Positions 12,346 to 21,750 of a stretch of DNA of 64,000 nucleotides are shown piece by piece; within the stretch, counting starts at the first letter, position 1, and each line of letters begins with the position of its first letter. The stretch covers positions 21,933,115 to 21,997,114 of the forward strand of contig NC_134429.1 of the NCBI RefSeq assembly GCF_030867145.1. Reading direction: 5' to 3'. This DNA comes from Opisthocomus hoazin (Eukaryota; Chordata; Aves; Opisthocomiformes; Opisthocomidae). The notes under the pieces are model-generated. The model had not been told where the DNA came from, did no database searches, and saw only the letters and a program-made list of their open reading frames with translations. The position numbers were made by a program, and so were the translations under genes.

Positions 12346-14883
12346 TGCTCACACTGTGCCTGTGGGCAGCCTCATAGCCTTGATTTACCATATGGAATTG
12401 GGATCTTAACCATTAAATTTTCCTCTTATGCAAAAACGGAACAGGAGGTGCCAAAGAATCTCCTTTGGAATGAATTGGAAATGCTCTGTATTAATACTGG
12501 AAGAAGTCTGACGTTTTGAAATGGAAATGTTGCTCCCATTAACCAATACGTGACAATATAGAATCAACCTTTTCCTAACAAGAGTAGTGACCTCAGTGGA
12601 AATGTACAGAAAATTATTCAGTAATATACAGAGCTATTTCAAATTACTCTTCCAGATCCATGGGCCTGGTGGTGTATCTACTAATCTAGATCCTGCTTCA
12701 GCCAGACGTTTAAGCATGTACTTGCTGTTAAACATGCAAGCAATTCCATGGGTGCAACAGAACTACTTGCATGCTTGAAGCTAAGTACAGCTTCTAAGTG
12801 CTTTGTTGTGTCGGGCCATAACCCTTCAGCGTACCACTGGGGAGTCAGAAAGACTCCTCCCGCAGCGAAGTGATTCTGCTCACCCTCTTCTTGGTTGTGG
12901 AACTTACATTTTCACGGAAGATAAGTAAGTGTAGCTTTCCGGGAAAATTCGAATTCCCAAGTGCCAGGAGCCAGATCTTCTGTCTTCTGATAATGGAATT
13001 GCTCCTTTGTAAAACACATTCGACAGCAGTAATACTGTGTGAAAGAAATACAGAATATAACATGAACCCCCTCTCTGGTTGCACGCTTATGGCAGTTCCA
13101 CACAATAGCTGGTGCCCAATGGGGGGTCCCCAAGACTTGCATGTAAAACTAGTATAGATGTCTTCTCTTTTGTAAGTTTTATTTTTGTAACCGTGCATGT
13201 AAAGCATCACTGAATCAATGGATCTGTTGAAGAACTCAGCTGCTGGAACCATGCAAAATGTTTTGAATTGCCCTTAAAATATGGAAAATGTTTTCTGAAT
13301 GCTTTATATTCTTTCTGCTGTAAATTAAAAACAAAGAAAATTTCCCCATACAAAGTGTATGCTTTTTTTAAACACGTCTCTTCCATCCTAGTTTAAGAGT
13401 GTGATGTAATCCTTTAGTCACTGTAAGTAACCATGAAACGACGTGTTTTTTCTACTGCAGGACTTGCTTGTAAGTAGCATCTAGTTTGTTACGGGTCATG
13501 ATCTGAACAGTCCACAGCTTACCCGCCAGCAGGTGTGCGGCCCGTGGAGCGTGCTGGGATCAAGTGCAGCAACCCCGCAGTCCCTGCATCTGCAGCCCTT
13601 TCTGCTGCTGTATTCCAGTGCATAACCTTTGGTGTGTCAAGCAACAGGTCTGAGAGGAGCTCTCTCAGGCAGCAAACTCTTCCGGGTCTCCTGCTGAAGA
13701 GTGCGGCTGCCCAGTGGAGCTCTGCAGCTTCCCTGCACAGCGCTGCAGCCCGGTCCTTCTCCAGTTCAGAGGCCAGCCCAGACCTCCATGACGCTGCTCT
13801 GCGCTACTGGCTCGGACCCCAGGCCCTGCTGGCGCTGGCAGCTGCTCGTCAAAACCTGTACGCACCAGCCACCCTCTCTGTTTTTCCCCTCAGGCCCTCA
13901 CCCCAAGCAGAAACTTTCGAGTGTTATCTGCACTCTTACAGCAGACAGGAAAACTGTTCTAAAACCACAGATGCTAGGTACCCATCCACCCATAATATCC
14001 AAGCTTCCAATTTCTGGTTTTGCCAAGATGACTACAACTACACAAACGCATTAAAAATGCATTTGTCCTTAAAATACAAGTTCTGCACAGCTGCAGCTAG
14101 CAGCCTGGTTTGGTGGAAATTAGTTTGCTGTAGTTTTTCAAATTTGGAAACATTCTGTGAAATTATGTAAGGTGCCATAATACTATGTGTTTGTAAATAT
14201 TTCAGCAGCCCTTAGATGGCCCCAATTCTGATTACGTTTTCTAACACAACTTAAAGCTGTTCTGCATAATAGTATAAACATGGCGATACGTACCTATCTA
14301 CGGATGACTAGCTTTTCTGAGATCAAATTATTTTCAGTTCCTCTTTAGCAGACAAAGCAGACAATCACTTTCAGGGCAGGATGCCTGGGCTTTTCATCAG
14401 AAATCATGCATCCCTAGTAGTACAAAGCTAAATCCTACATTGTGCACAAAGCAGAGGTGAATCTTAGTAGAATTCAAGAGACCTGCTGATGCAGAAACCA
14501 AAGAGGTCACACTTAATAGCACAATACTACTAATAACTGAGACTTGACTATTGCACTGAACAGGTAAGTTACATGAACCAGCCCTCAATAATGCAACTTT
14601 TGTACCTGACTACAAGGCTTGCCTAGCAGGGAAAAATAGCTTTAATAAATCAATCACCTAGTCTGTGAAAGACTATGTTACTACTATTATGAGTAAGTGC
14701 TTCCAAAACCCAGGACCACAACAAAAGATGAGATTTCATTATGAGAGTTTCTTCTGGACTACAGAGAAACAAGTTTAATTACGTTTCTCTTTAAATCGGC
14801 ATCTAACTCCCTGATTTGCTCACAGATACTCCCCCAACTTTCCATTTTACGTGGCTGTTAATTCCTGGGTTCCCCTTTAGTAT
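12346..14883. other. Intergenic region CAMTA1 - VAMP3
   Basis: No recognisable exon. A GC-richer patch at about 13.51-13.88 kb contains a 211-codon plus-strand ORF (13535-14170). Its product matches nothing I know, it has overlapping ORFs in other frames, and its 3' half is low in coding character. I treat it as non-coding. Confidence 0.5.
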
Positions 14884-15421
14884 CGTGGTAGGTTGACCCA
14901 GGCAAGAAAGTAAGCACCTACCAGCTGTTCGCGTATTCCTCCAACTCCCTCCTTCTCCCCAGTGGCATGAGGGAAGAGAACTGGAAGAGCGAACACGGGA
15001 GAAAAAGGCCTGGGGTGAAATAAAGACACTTTAATAAGTGCAGGACAAAAATGAACAAAAGTAAGAACAAGTGATGCAAAGGCGATCTCTCATTATCTCC
15101 TACTAGCAGCCAGATACCTTGGAAAGACCACCACCCGCCCCCCAGCCGTGTTGCTGAGGATGATGTCACCTGGCGCAGAACAGCCCTGGGGTCTGTTTGG
15201 CACAGCTGTCCCAGCTGAGTCCCAGCCTCCCACCCACCCCCAGCCCACGCGCTGCAGCGGCAGCGTGAGAAACGGAGAAGGCCTTGATGCCGTGCAAGCA
15301 CTGTTCAGCAACAGCCAAAACATCAGCATGTTATCAACACTGTTTTGGTCACAAATCCACAAGACAGCACCGTACGGGCTGTGATGACCATCAGCTCCAT
15401 CCCAGCCAGGCCCAGTATAGA
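14884..15421 (-). mobile_element. Degraded solo LTR of an avian endogenous retrovirus (ERVL-like)
   Basis: The segment begins with a GGTAGGTTGACCCAGG motif and ends with CCCAGCCAGGCCCAGTATA on the plus strand. Both ends, and the internal segment around 15300-15360 (ACATCAGCATGTTATCAACA), resemble a widespread family of avian ERV LTRs. Minus orientation is inferred from an ATTAAA poly(A)-like signal on the minus strand opposite 15030-15036. There is no internal gag/pol/env sequence next to it, so it is a solo LTR left by recombination, and it carries many substitutions. It lies about 220 bp upstream of the VAMP3 CpG island. The family assignment is from memory of LTR consensus features, not a search. 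Confidence 0.7.
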
Positions 15422-16495
15422 CATAATCCGTCTAGGTCTCTGAGAAATGAGCCCAGGTGTTCTTCTGGGCTTAGGCATGCCATGAGCCCTTCACCACCAG
15501 CAAGAGGGGTAGGAACAAACCTGCCTGCCTTGTCAGGCCTTCACCCTTCAGCATCTTCCACTTCAGGTGATGCAAGGCACATGTTGATAGGATTTAAAAG
15601 GAAAAAAAAAAGCAGGCACACTTTTCCCACCGCGTGAGCACCATGGTGTCTCCAAGCCAGCACGTGGGCCCAGCAGTGCAGGCCAGGCGTTTGCTAGGCC
15701 GGCAGCGCAACTGCGGCGCTTTGGAGGGGCGCCCGGAGGACCAGGGTTTCTCGCACGCGGGCAGCAGCCCTGCAGTGCCATTAGGACCGCTAACGCACAA
15801 GATATGGCGAGAGCAGCAGGCCGCATCCTGCCCAGAAACTGCTGAGAGCAACCGGGGCTGCGGGGTGGAGCGTGTGTGCGGGGGGGGGGTGTGTGTTCAC
15901 GTGGAGCCACGCGCTACACGTAACGCACCGCTACCGGCCGTATCGGCCTGTCCCAAGCAGGGAGGCCGGCACACGCACCCCAGGCAGAGCAGCAGCACGG
16001 CAGGCCTGGCCCCAGACTCTCCGCATCAGCGTACCCGGCACCGCAACGCGCCGAACCCCCGCAGCGGGGCCAGCCGCGCGGCGGGGGGCGGGGGGGCGCG
16101 GCCTTCTCCTCAGGCCTCCCCCGGCCCGCGCGCGCCTCCGGCCCGGCCCACCAGGTCCTGCCACTGCCGGGCGCGAGCCCCCGCTCCCGCCCGCAGCCCT
16201 CACCGGGCGGCCCGTCCCCGCCTCCCTCACGTGCTGCCCGGGGTCGGCTGCCCCCAGCGCGCCGCGGGACCGAAACGGGGGTGGGGGGCGAGGGCTGGCG
16301 AGTGACCGCCCCCCGCCCAGGACGGGGCACCTCACGTGGCGGTGGGAACCCCTTCTCCCCTCCCACGCGTCGCAACCCCCAACGGCTGCACCGCGCGCTG
16401 ACGAACCCCGCGCTGCTCCAGGGCGTTGGCCCCGGCCCCGCCCCGCTGCAGGCGTGGTCCCCAGGCCCCGCCCCGGCCCCGCCCGGGGCTTGGTC

Positions 16496-16503
16496 ACTTC
16501 CGG
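16496..16503 (+). promoter_or_regulatory. VAMP3: ETS/GABP-type site near VAMP3 start
   Basis: ACTTCCGG is a canonical ETS-family core. Its place just upstream of the VAMP3 5'UTR suggests that transcription starts close by, but the start site itself is not visible in the sequence. Confidence 0.45.
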
Positions 16504-16589
16504 GGCGGTGCCGCGGCTGCGCGCAGTTGCTGCGGGAACTCGCCCGGAGGCGCCGCGGAGCAGCGGCCTGACCCCGGCCCGCCGGCAGG

Positions 16590-16591
16590 AT
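16590..16591 (+). CDS. VAMP3: VAMP3 coding exon 1 (AT of start codon)
   Basis: The 5'UTR ends ...GGCAGG-AT followed by a perfect GTGAGT donor at 16592-16597. The start codon is split AT|G across intron 1, as the next exon begins with G. The exon's 5' boundary (5'UTR) is not determinable, probably near 16500. Confidence 0.85.
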
Positions 16592-19500
16592 GTGAGTGCG
16601 GCCCGGCCCGGGGCAGCGCGCGCCACCGGGAGCCCGGGGGGCGGCGGCGGGCCCGGCAGAGGCGACGTCGGCTGGGTGCCCTGGGACGGGGGCTCCCGGG
16701 AGCGGGGCGGGGGGCCGGGCCGGGCCGATCCGCCGCTTGTTCCGCGTGCTGGGGCGTTCCGGTTCTGCTGGGGCGGGCTGCCGTGTCCCGGCGGCTCCCA
16801 TCGCTTCGCCTGCGTTCTGCTAGTCCCAGGCGTCTCTCCGAAAGCACCGCCCGCGTGGCAGCACCGAGAGCCCTTCCCGGTTTGTTGTTGTGTTTGGAAC
16901 CTCCGATCTCAGGAAGAGGTTTCACTTCTGGGACCCTGGAGCCTGGGACCGGCAGTGGAACAGCAGGGAAGGGTGGCTTAAGAGCCGAAAGAGGGCGGTG
17001 GTTGTGTTGCGTTGTACACGGACTGCTCAGGAGCCTTGTCACAGGCTTCCTGGTTCGCGTGTCGTGTGTGTGTGTCTACGCTTGTTCTTGCTACTTGTAA
17101 ATTCGGAATCAGTGTCCGAATGTCTAAATACAGCCCATACTCAGATTCAGCTGTTTTGAGTATCAGGATGCACTAACAGTGCACGCTTCTGAGGCAGAAG
17201 GAATGAAAACATGGAAAAGCAAACAGAGTACAGATAGCTCTAGAGATGTGCAACAAAAACTTGGTAAAGCAGTGAGAAGGATGTCAGAAGTATGCACAGA
17301 GGCTCTTGCATCTATTACAAAGACGCAGGGTGTTGCAGCTGGTGAAAAGAACTCAGCTGCCTGAGGTCATGAATTCAAAGCTGGCCGGAGGCAAGTTGTT
17401 GTGTATGCTGAATGCTTCTGCCTTCTTGTGCTTTCTCTTGCTCCATGTCAACTCTTCCAAGAGAACAGAGACAACTACTGGAAGAGAGCATAAAATACCC
17501 AGCAAGTTTCTGTGTTTTATTTTTACGAACTACTGTAGTTTGCCGGGTATTTCAGTATGAATTAGGTGTGACTAAGTATAAGCTTGGTATTTCCAGCTTT
17601 ATGCTGGAAAACAAGAACACCCCTGAGCCCAAACTCTTGGATGTTTAAGCCCTATGAACTATTGTAGGAGTTGTTGTATGTCTTATTGTAAACTATAGTA
17701 TAGCAAGCTACTGCTCTCTTTTACCACATAAAGCAATTCCTTGGCAAGAGGTTTGGGAGACTGCATGATTCATGCCTGTTGTAAGCTGTTAAAACATCAC
17801 TTCTCCAGTAGGAAACCACCCCGTATTTATTCCAAGGATGCAAGTTCCCTGTTTTCAGGAATGTCAGATAACTTGTCTACTCTAAGCATATCCACTTAAA
17901 ACCAAAACTGATTAAAAATAATGATGACTTTTTTACTGCAGGTCAGCCGGTATCCCTGGAAGCTCTAATGTGGCTGCTGGCAGTAACCGTCGTCTTCAGC
18001 AGACTCAACATCAAGTAGATGAGGTAAAAGTCTAGTCTGGTAGCACTGTAATAATTTTCCTTCAGGAAACCTATATAACTAAAAGGGATATTTAGGCCAA
18101 AGCAGTTTCCCCATCATTATATAAAGGGGAAGCCTAGTATTATTCAGCTTGCTTTATCATACTTGTGTCATCTTAACTCTTGCAAAGCTTTAAAAAAAAA
18201 AAATCCATTCAGCTTGAGTGGGAAAGTAGAGAGAAGTTGTTGGTGTCCGGTGCCTGAGGCTTTGGCATAAGTAAAGATAAAAACCTTTGTTCTTACAGAG
18301 AACAAGCTTTTCTCTTGTCAGTGGCAATGAAGGCTGACTGCCAGATATGGTATGTCCAGATTTCTGGAGAGGCTGAAAGCCGGGCTGGCTACTGGCAGGT
18401 TTTTTAGACTAGTGGTTGACTGTTATGTTTATATGCCTCAACTCCTTCTGAAGTGAGTCAGGAATTATTTCCCAGGTTTAAGGGAATGCCAGCACAACTG
18501 GCACTGCTTGGGTCTTAAAGTAGGTATTAGGGGCTTCCAGCCACAGGTGAATGCCACAGTTATGTTTAAGCTTATGACTTGATATATTAAAAGGCAATAG
18601 CTCCTACTTCTAAGATGAGAATGTTGGGTACCATGTGTTGCTATCCATTGCCTGCAATTAAGTTGTACAATGGGAGACAGAACTAATAACTTACTGTAAG
18701 TATTAAACTGATGTAGGTTGTTGACATCATGAGAGTGAATGTGGACAAGGTATTGGAGCGAGATCAGAAGCTGTCAGAGTTGGATGACCGTGCTGATGCA
18801 CTGCAAGCAGGAGCTTCCCAGTTTGAGACCAGTGCAGCCAAGCTGAAAAGAAAGTATTGGTGGAAGAACTGTAAGGTAACCATGGCTTGTATACTTATGC
18901 TATGCATGTTGCAGTTAATACTATTATGATCAGCATCTCAAAAGGCAGAAGTAAAAGTGACTTTAGCCGATGTTATTTAATTTATAGCATCTATTTTTAA
19001 AACATGGCATAATGATTAGGTGAAGTAACCAAAAGCTGGATTACCAGCTGTGCTGCTTGATGCAAGACCCTGTCAAGATGGTAATGGGCAGAGGGGAACA
19101 CCTCAGTAATCTGAGGCTTTGGGGAACTGGAAGAAAAAGGCCAAAAATACATAGGCTGAGTTAATGTGTAGGAAGTATTAGAAAGCAGAAGGAGCTCACT
19201 CGGAGTCCTGTACTTGCAGCTGTTTGTGAAGGTTGGAACCCTCTTTAGTGAGCAACAGAGACAGTGAAAGATGTGGTATAGGGTAAGAGCAGAAATTATG
19301 TTTAATAGTTCTTTATTGCTGCTTGTATAGTCTTGGGTAGGCTTTGCATGGAGGCACAATGGAAAAGAACCCATTGGTCTGCTTTACCTGTGTGCACAGC
19401 CTCCCATCTCTGAGTGGGAATGGTGAATCGAGCTTGCTTACTGAAGACGTTTTACTTGTTATGTTAGATCTAGCACAGGGTGCAAAAGTACTTTCCAGTG

Positions 19501-20424
19501 GCTGCTTTCCTGTACCCTAAAGGCCAGTTAATGCTGGTGCATGGCTTGTAGTAAGTGTTGTATGGCTTTTTTCACAGATGTGGGCAATATTGATAGCTGT
19601 TGTTGTCATTCTCATCATCATCATTATTGGTAAGTTTCAACAAAATGGGGGTTTCTCAGAGTTGGAATAGATGGTGTTAATTTGCTGACTGGTAGTGTTT
19701 AAAGCTAGGATACCCAAATGAAAGGATATACAATGTTAATTTGAAATAGCAGTGGCTGCTTTAATAACTGCTGCCTACAGTGAGTGGTTAACTGACTGCT
19801 GTGGGAGCTCCAGTAGCTGAATCTCAAGCACCTGTGCAGAGTGAGACAGGTGGAAGTGGAAATACCAAGGACTTAGAAACCAGGAGCAGCCTTGGGTTTT
19901 TTACAGCTGCATGTGGCAGAAGTAGAAATACCATATGCCTCCTTTGTATGAGAACTGTTTTTCATCTGCCTTGGCTTCTTGCTGGATGAGTCCTTTTCAG
20001 TATGGTAGTTCCAAGTATGTGCCTGTAGTAGGTAGGCTTTTTTCAAGTAGAGACTTTGCTGCCGGGAGAAATGATGCTAACATTTGTTCAGGATAGCAAG
20101 CCAATAACATATAGTTCAGTGTTCAGCTTGAATTCTGATGTAACCCCCAAGTATTTTGTGGGAGGACAAAGTTTAAGTTTGTGCTGTAACATGGCAGTAA
20201 CCACGGGCAACAGGTATGTAGTCCTGGGTGAGAAATACCAGTGTGCAAGCACAAAGGAAAGCTAAAACTAGGAAAACCAACATGGGAAACTCTTAAATCC
20301 CTCTTTGCCTGGCTCTGGTATCTCAGATTATGAAAATGCAGAATTGTTGTGGTGAGCGGCTGAAGGAGACTGTCCTTTGTCCAACTTTTTTCTTCTTTTT
20401 GTAGTCTGGATTGCATATTCATGA
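16590..20424 (+). CDS. VAMP3: VAMP3 (cellubrevin), vesicle-associated membrane protein 3, five coding exons
   Basis: The coding exons are 16590-16591 (first two bases of ATG), 17942-18023, 18717-18875, 19578-19629 and 20405-20424. Joined, they total 315 nt and give a 104-residue protein; all junctions are GT-AG and in phase. The product has a short variable N-terminus ([10 protein letters not shown]...), an R-SNARE motif at about residues 30-85 with the conserved stretch [18 protein letters not shown] containing the zero-layer arginine, a basic juxtamembrane segment ([12 protein letters not shown]), and a single C-terminal membrane anchor ([17 protein letters not shown]). It is a tail-anchored v-SNARE of recycling endosomes that pairs with plasma-membrane syntaxin and SNAP-23 type partners. 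The VWIAYS tail and short N-terminus fit VAMP3 rather than VAMP1/2, as does the position between CAMTA1 and PER3. Confidence 0.96.
17942..18023 (+). CDS. VAMP3: VAMP3 coding exon 2
   Basis: The acceptor ends at 17941. The exon completes the initiator ATG and encodes the variable N-terminus and the start of the SNARE motif ([14 protein letters not shown]). The donor GTAAAAG follows. Confidence 0.95.
18717..18875 (+). CDS. VAMP3: VAMP3 coding exon 3 (SNARE motif)
   Basis: 159 nt, 53 codons, from [11 protein letters not shown] to YWWKNCK. It holds most of the R-SNARE coiled coil and the tryptophan-containing juxtamembrane linker. Donor GTAACC. Confidence 0.97.
19578..19629 (+). CDS. VAMP3: VAMP3 coding exon 4 (transmembrane anchor)
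   Basis: Encodes [17 protein letters not shown], the hydrophobic tail anchor, after the acceptor TTTTTTCACAG. Ends in phase 1 at a GTAAGT donor. Confidence 0.96.
20405..20424 (+). CDS. VAMP3: VAMP3 coding exon 5 (C-terminus and stop)
   Basis: A pyrimidine-rich acceptor ends at 20404. The exon encodes VWIAYS and TGA at 20422-20424, followed by 3'UTR. No AATAAA appears before the PER3 CpG island; the first one downstream is at 21050-21055. Confidence 0.94.
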
Positions 20425-20971
20425 GTTGCAGGAAGAAACTCAGATGAACTGAAGGTGCCAATCTTCAGCCTCTCTGCCTCAGACCTGCTGTATTTTCAGC
20501 TCATTTACTACTCTTTAAAGCAAAACTGTTTTGTTTACTGAAATGTTAACTAACTTTACCTGGTTGCCTTAAGACACTCCTGTCATAAATTACTAATAAG
20601 CACAGCCTGCCACTTGCACAGTGCCTTGACGCGCCGGGGCGCAGAGCTGCACAGGGGGAGCAGGCTCTGGCCCTCCTGCTGCCGGCGCTGTGACGGGCCG
20701 CAGGCTCTGCAGGCGGTGGCGGGATGTGCCCTCGGTGCCCTGCACGCTGCCCTCACGCTCCTCGGTGCCGGGGGCGGGGAGGGGGGGGTGTCGGCTCCGT
20801 CTGGTGGCCCGGGCCTTGCCTCAACGACGCCACGGTCTGCCGCGCGCTGCCCCGCCCCTCCCCTCGCGCGGGGCGGGGCTGCGGGCGCCCTCGACTTCGC
20901 CGGGGACAGGGGCGGGGCGCGGTGCCGGGCGCTGCCTCCTGTCGGCCGGGCCCCGCCCACAGGCGGTGCTG

Positions 20972-20977
20972 CACGTG
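20972..20977. promoter_or_regulatory. PER3: CACGTG E-box, PER3 promoter (distal)
   Basis: Perfect palindromic E-box about 500 bp before the presumed PER3 start codon. CACGTG is the binding site of CLOCK:BMAL1 and other bHLH factors. That the clock acts on it here is inferred from family knowledge. Confidence 0.7.
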
Positions 20978-21049
20978 GCGGTAGGGCAGGCGCGCGTGCG
21001 GTGGTGCGTGAGGGGCGGGGCGGTGCCCCGCCGCGCGCCGTTCCCTTCC

Positions 21050-21055
21050 AATAAA
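21050..21055 (+). terminator. VAMP3: AATAAA hexamer within PER3 CpG island, possible VAMP3 poly(A) signal
   Basis: First AATAAA downstream of the VAMP3 stop codon (626 nt after it). It overlaps a CCAAT motif and lies between the two PER3 E-boxes, so it may instead be a promoter element. Confidence 0.35.
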
Positions 21056-21104
21056 GCGGCTCTGACCCCGCCTCCGCCTCTTCCTCTCTGTCCGGGGCGC
21101 GGCG

Positions 21105-21110
21105 CACGTG
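21105..21110. promoter_or_regulatory. PER3: CACGTG E-box, PER3 promoter (proximal)
   Basis: Second perfect CACGTG, 133 bp from the first and about 40 bp before a perfect D-box. This is typical cis-logic of Period-family promoters. Confidence 0.75.
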
Positions 21111-21150
21111 GCCGAGGTGTGTGGGAGCGGGGCCGCCGCGTGCGGCCGCC

Positions 21151-21160
21151 GTTACGTAAC
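21151..21160. promoter_or_regulatory. PER3: D-box GTTACGTAAC, PER3 promoter
   Basis: Ten-base perfect palindrome fitting the RTTAYGTAAY consensus for PAR-bZIP activators (DBP, TEF, HLF) and the repressor NFIL3/E4BP4. It sits 316 bp before the presumed ATG in an otherwise GC-rich block, so this AT-centred motif is unlikely to arise from base composition. Confidence 0.8.
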
Positions 21161-21475
21161 CGGGCGGGGGCGCGGCGCCTCCCAGCGGCCTGCGGCGGCC
21201 GGCCCGGCGAGCGGCGCGCAGCTAGGGCGCGGGGCGGGCGCAGCCGGGGTCTCCGAGCCGGGGGCGCTGCCTGGCCCGCGGAGGGGGTGGTGCCGATGGC
21301 CGGCCGGTGCGGCGGTGGGCGCGCGGCTCCCGCCTTCGCTCGAGGCGGCGTGTGTCGTCCCCGCAGGCGGCTCGCGAGGTGCGTCTCCCGCACCGGCGGC
21401 CGAGGGTCCGGGCGCGCTGAGCAGCCGGCCGGCGGCGGCCCGCGCCCCCGCGCTGCGTCGTTCTGCGGCGCCGAG

Positions 21476-21750
21476 ATGGAAGTGGGCGAGCTCCGAGGCA
21501 GCGGCCCGGGACGCGGTGTGAGGCGGTCGGCGGCGGCTGGGGCTGCGGGCGGGCGCGAGGCGGCGGCCGGCCCGGCGAGGCGGCGAGGAGAGCGCCGAGC
21601 GGAGGCCAGCTTACCTTGCGCGGCATGTGCGGGAGCCAGCGCCGGCGGGAGGCGGTTCGGCGGGCCGGACTCCGAAGGGACTGACTGCTGCGGCCGTGAG
21701 TCGAACGGCTGCTCGGCTGCAGGCTTCGTGAGGCGAAGCGAAGTCAGCAG
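21476..21750 (+). CDS. PER3: PER3 coding exon 1 (N-terminus; start uncertain)
   Basis: ATG at 21476 has a strong context (G at -3 and +4) and opens [14 protein letters not shown]. The frame stays open to ...[10 protein letters not shown], donor GTAACT at 21751, and splices in phase to exon 2 (SSEQ). Alternatives: an in-frame upstream ATG at 21296 would add 60 residues. A 207-nt in-frame intron from 21516 to 21722 (weak donor GTGTGA, acceptor GCTGCAG) would remove the Ala/Arg/Gly-rich middle part and bring GRG next to FVRRSE. Confidence 0.6.

Larger units (their letters stand above)
15640..16830. promoter_or_regulatory. VAMP3: CpG island and promoter of VAMP3
   Basis: A strongly GC- and CpG-rich block with multiple GC boxes encloses the VAMP3 first exon. 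There is no TATA box. An ETS-type site ACTTCCGG lies at 16496-16503, about 90 bp before the start codon, a common position at TATA-less housekeeping promoters. Four perfect CACGTG palindromes occur at 15661-15666, 15898-15903, 16228-16233 and 16333-16338. Long ORFs in all frames here are a result of GC-richness and are not genes. Confidence 0.85.

Noticed and set aside
13535-14170. 211-codon plus-strand ORF downstream of CAMTA1
   Set aside because: No recognisable domain; the ORF owes its length to a GC-rich patch and other frames overlap it. cDNA evidence would be needed.
15634-17100. Long ORFs of 180-370 codons in several frames
   Set aside because: They are CpG-island shadows around VAMP3 exon 1, Pro/Arg/Ala-rich in every frame.
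20583-21626. Minus-strand ORFs in the PER3 CpG island
   Set aside because: Stop-poor GC-rich DNA; no coding character and overlapping the real PER3 frame.
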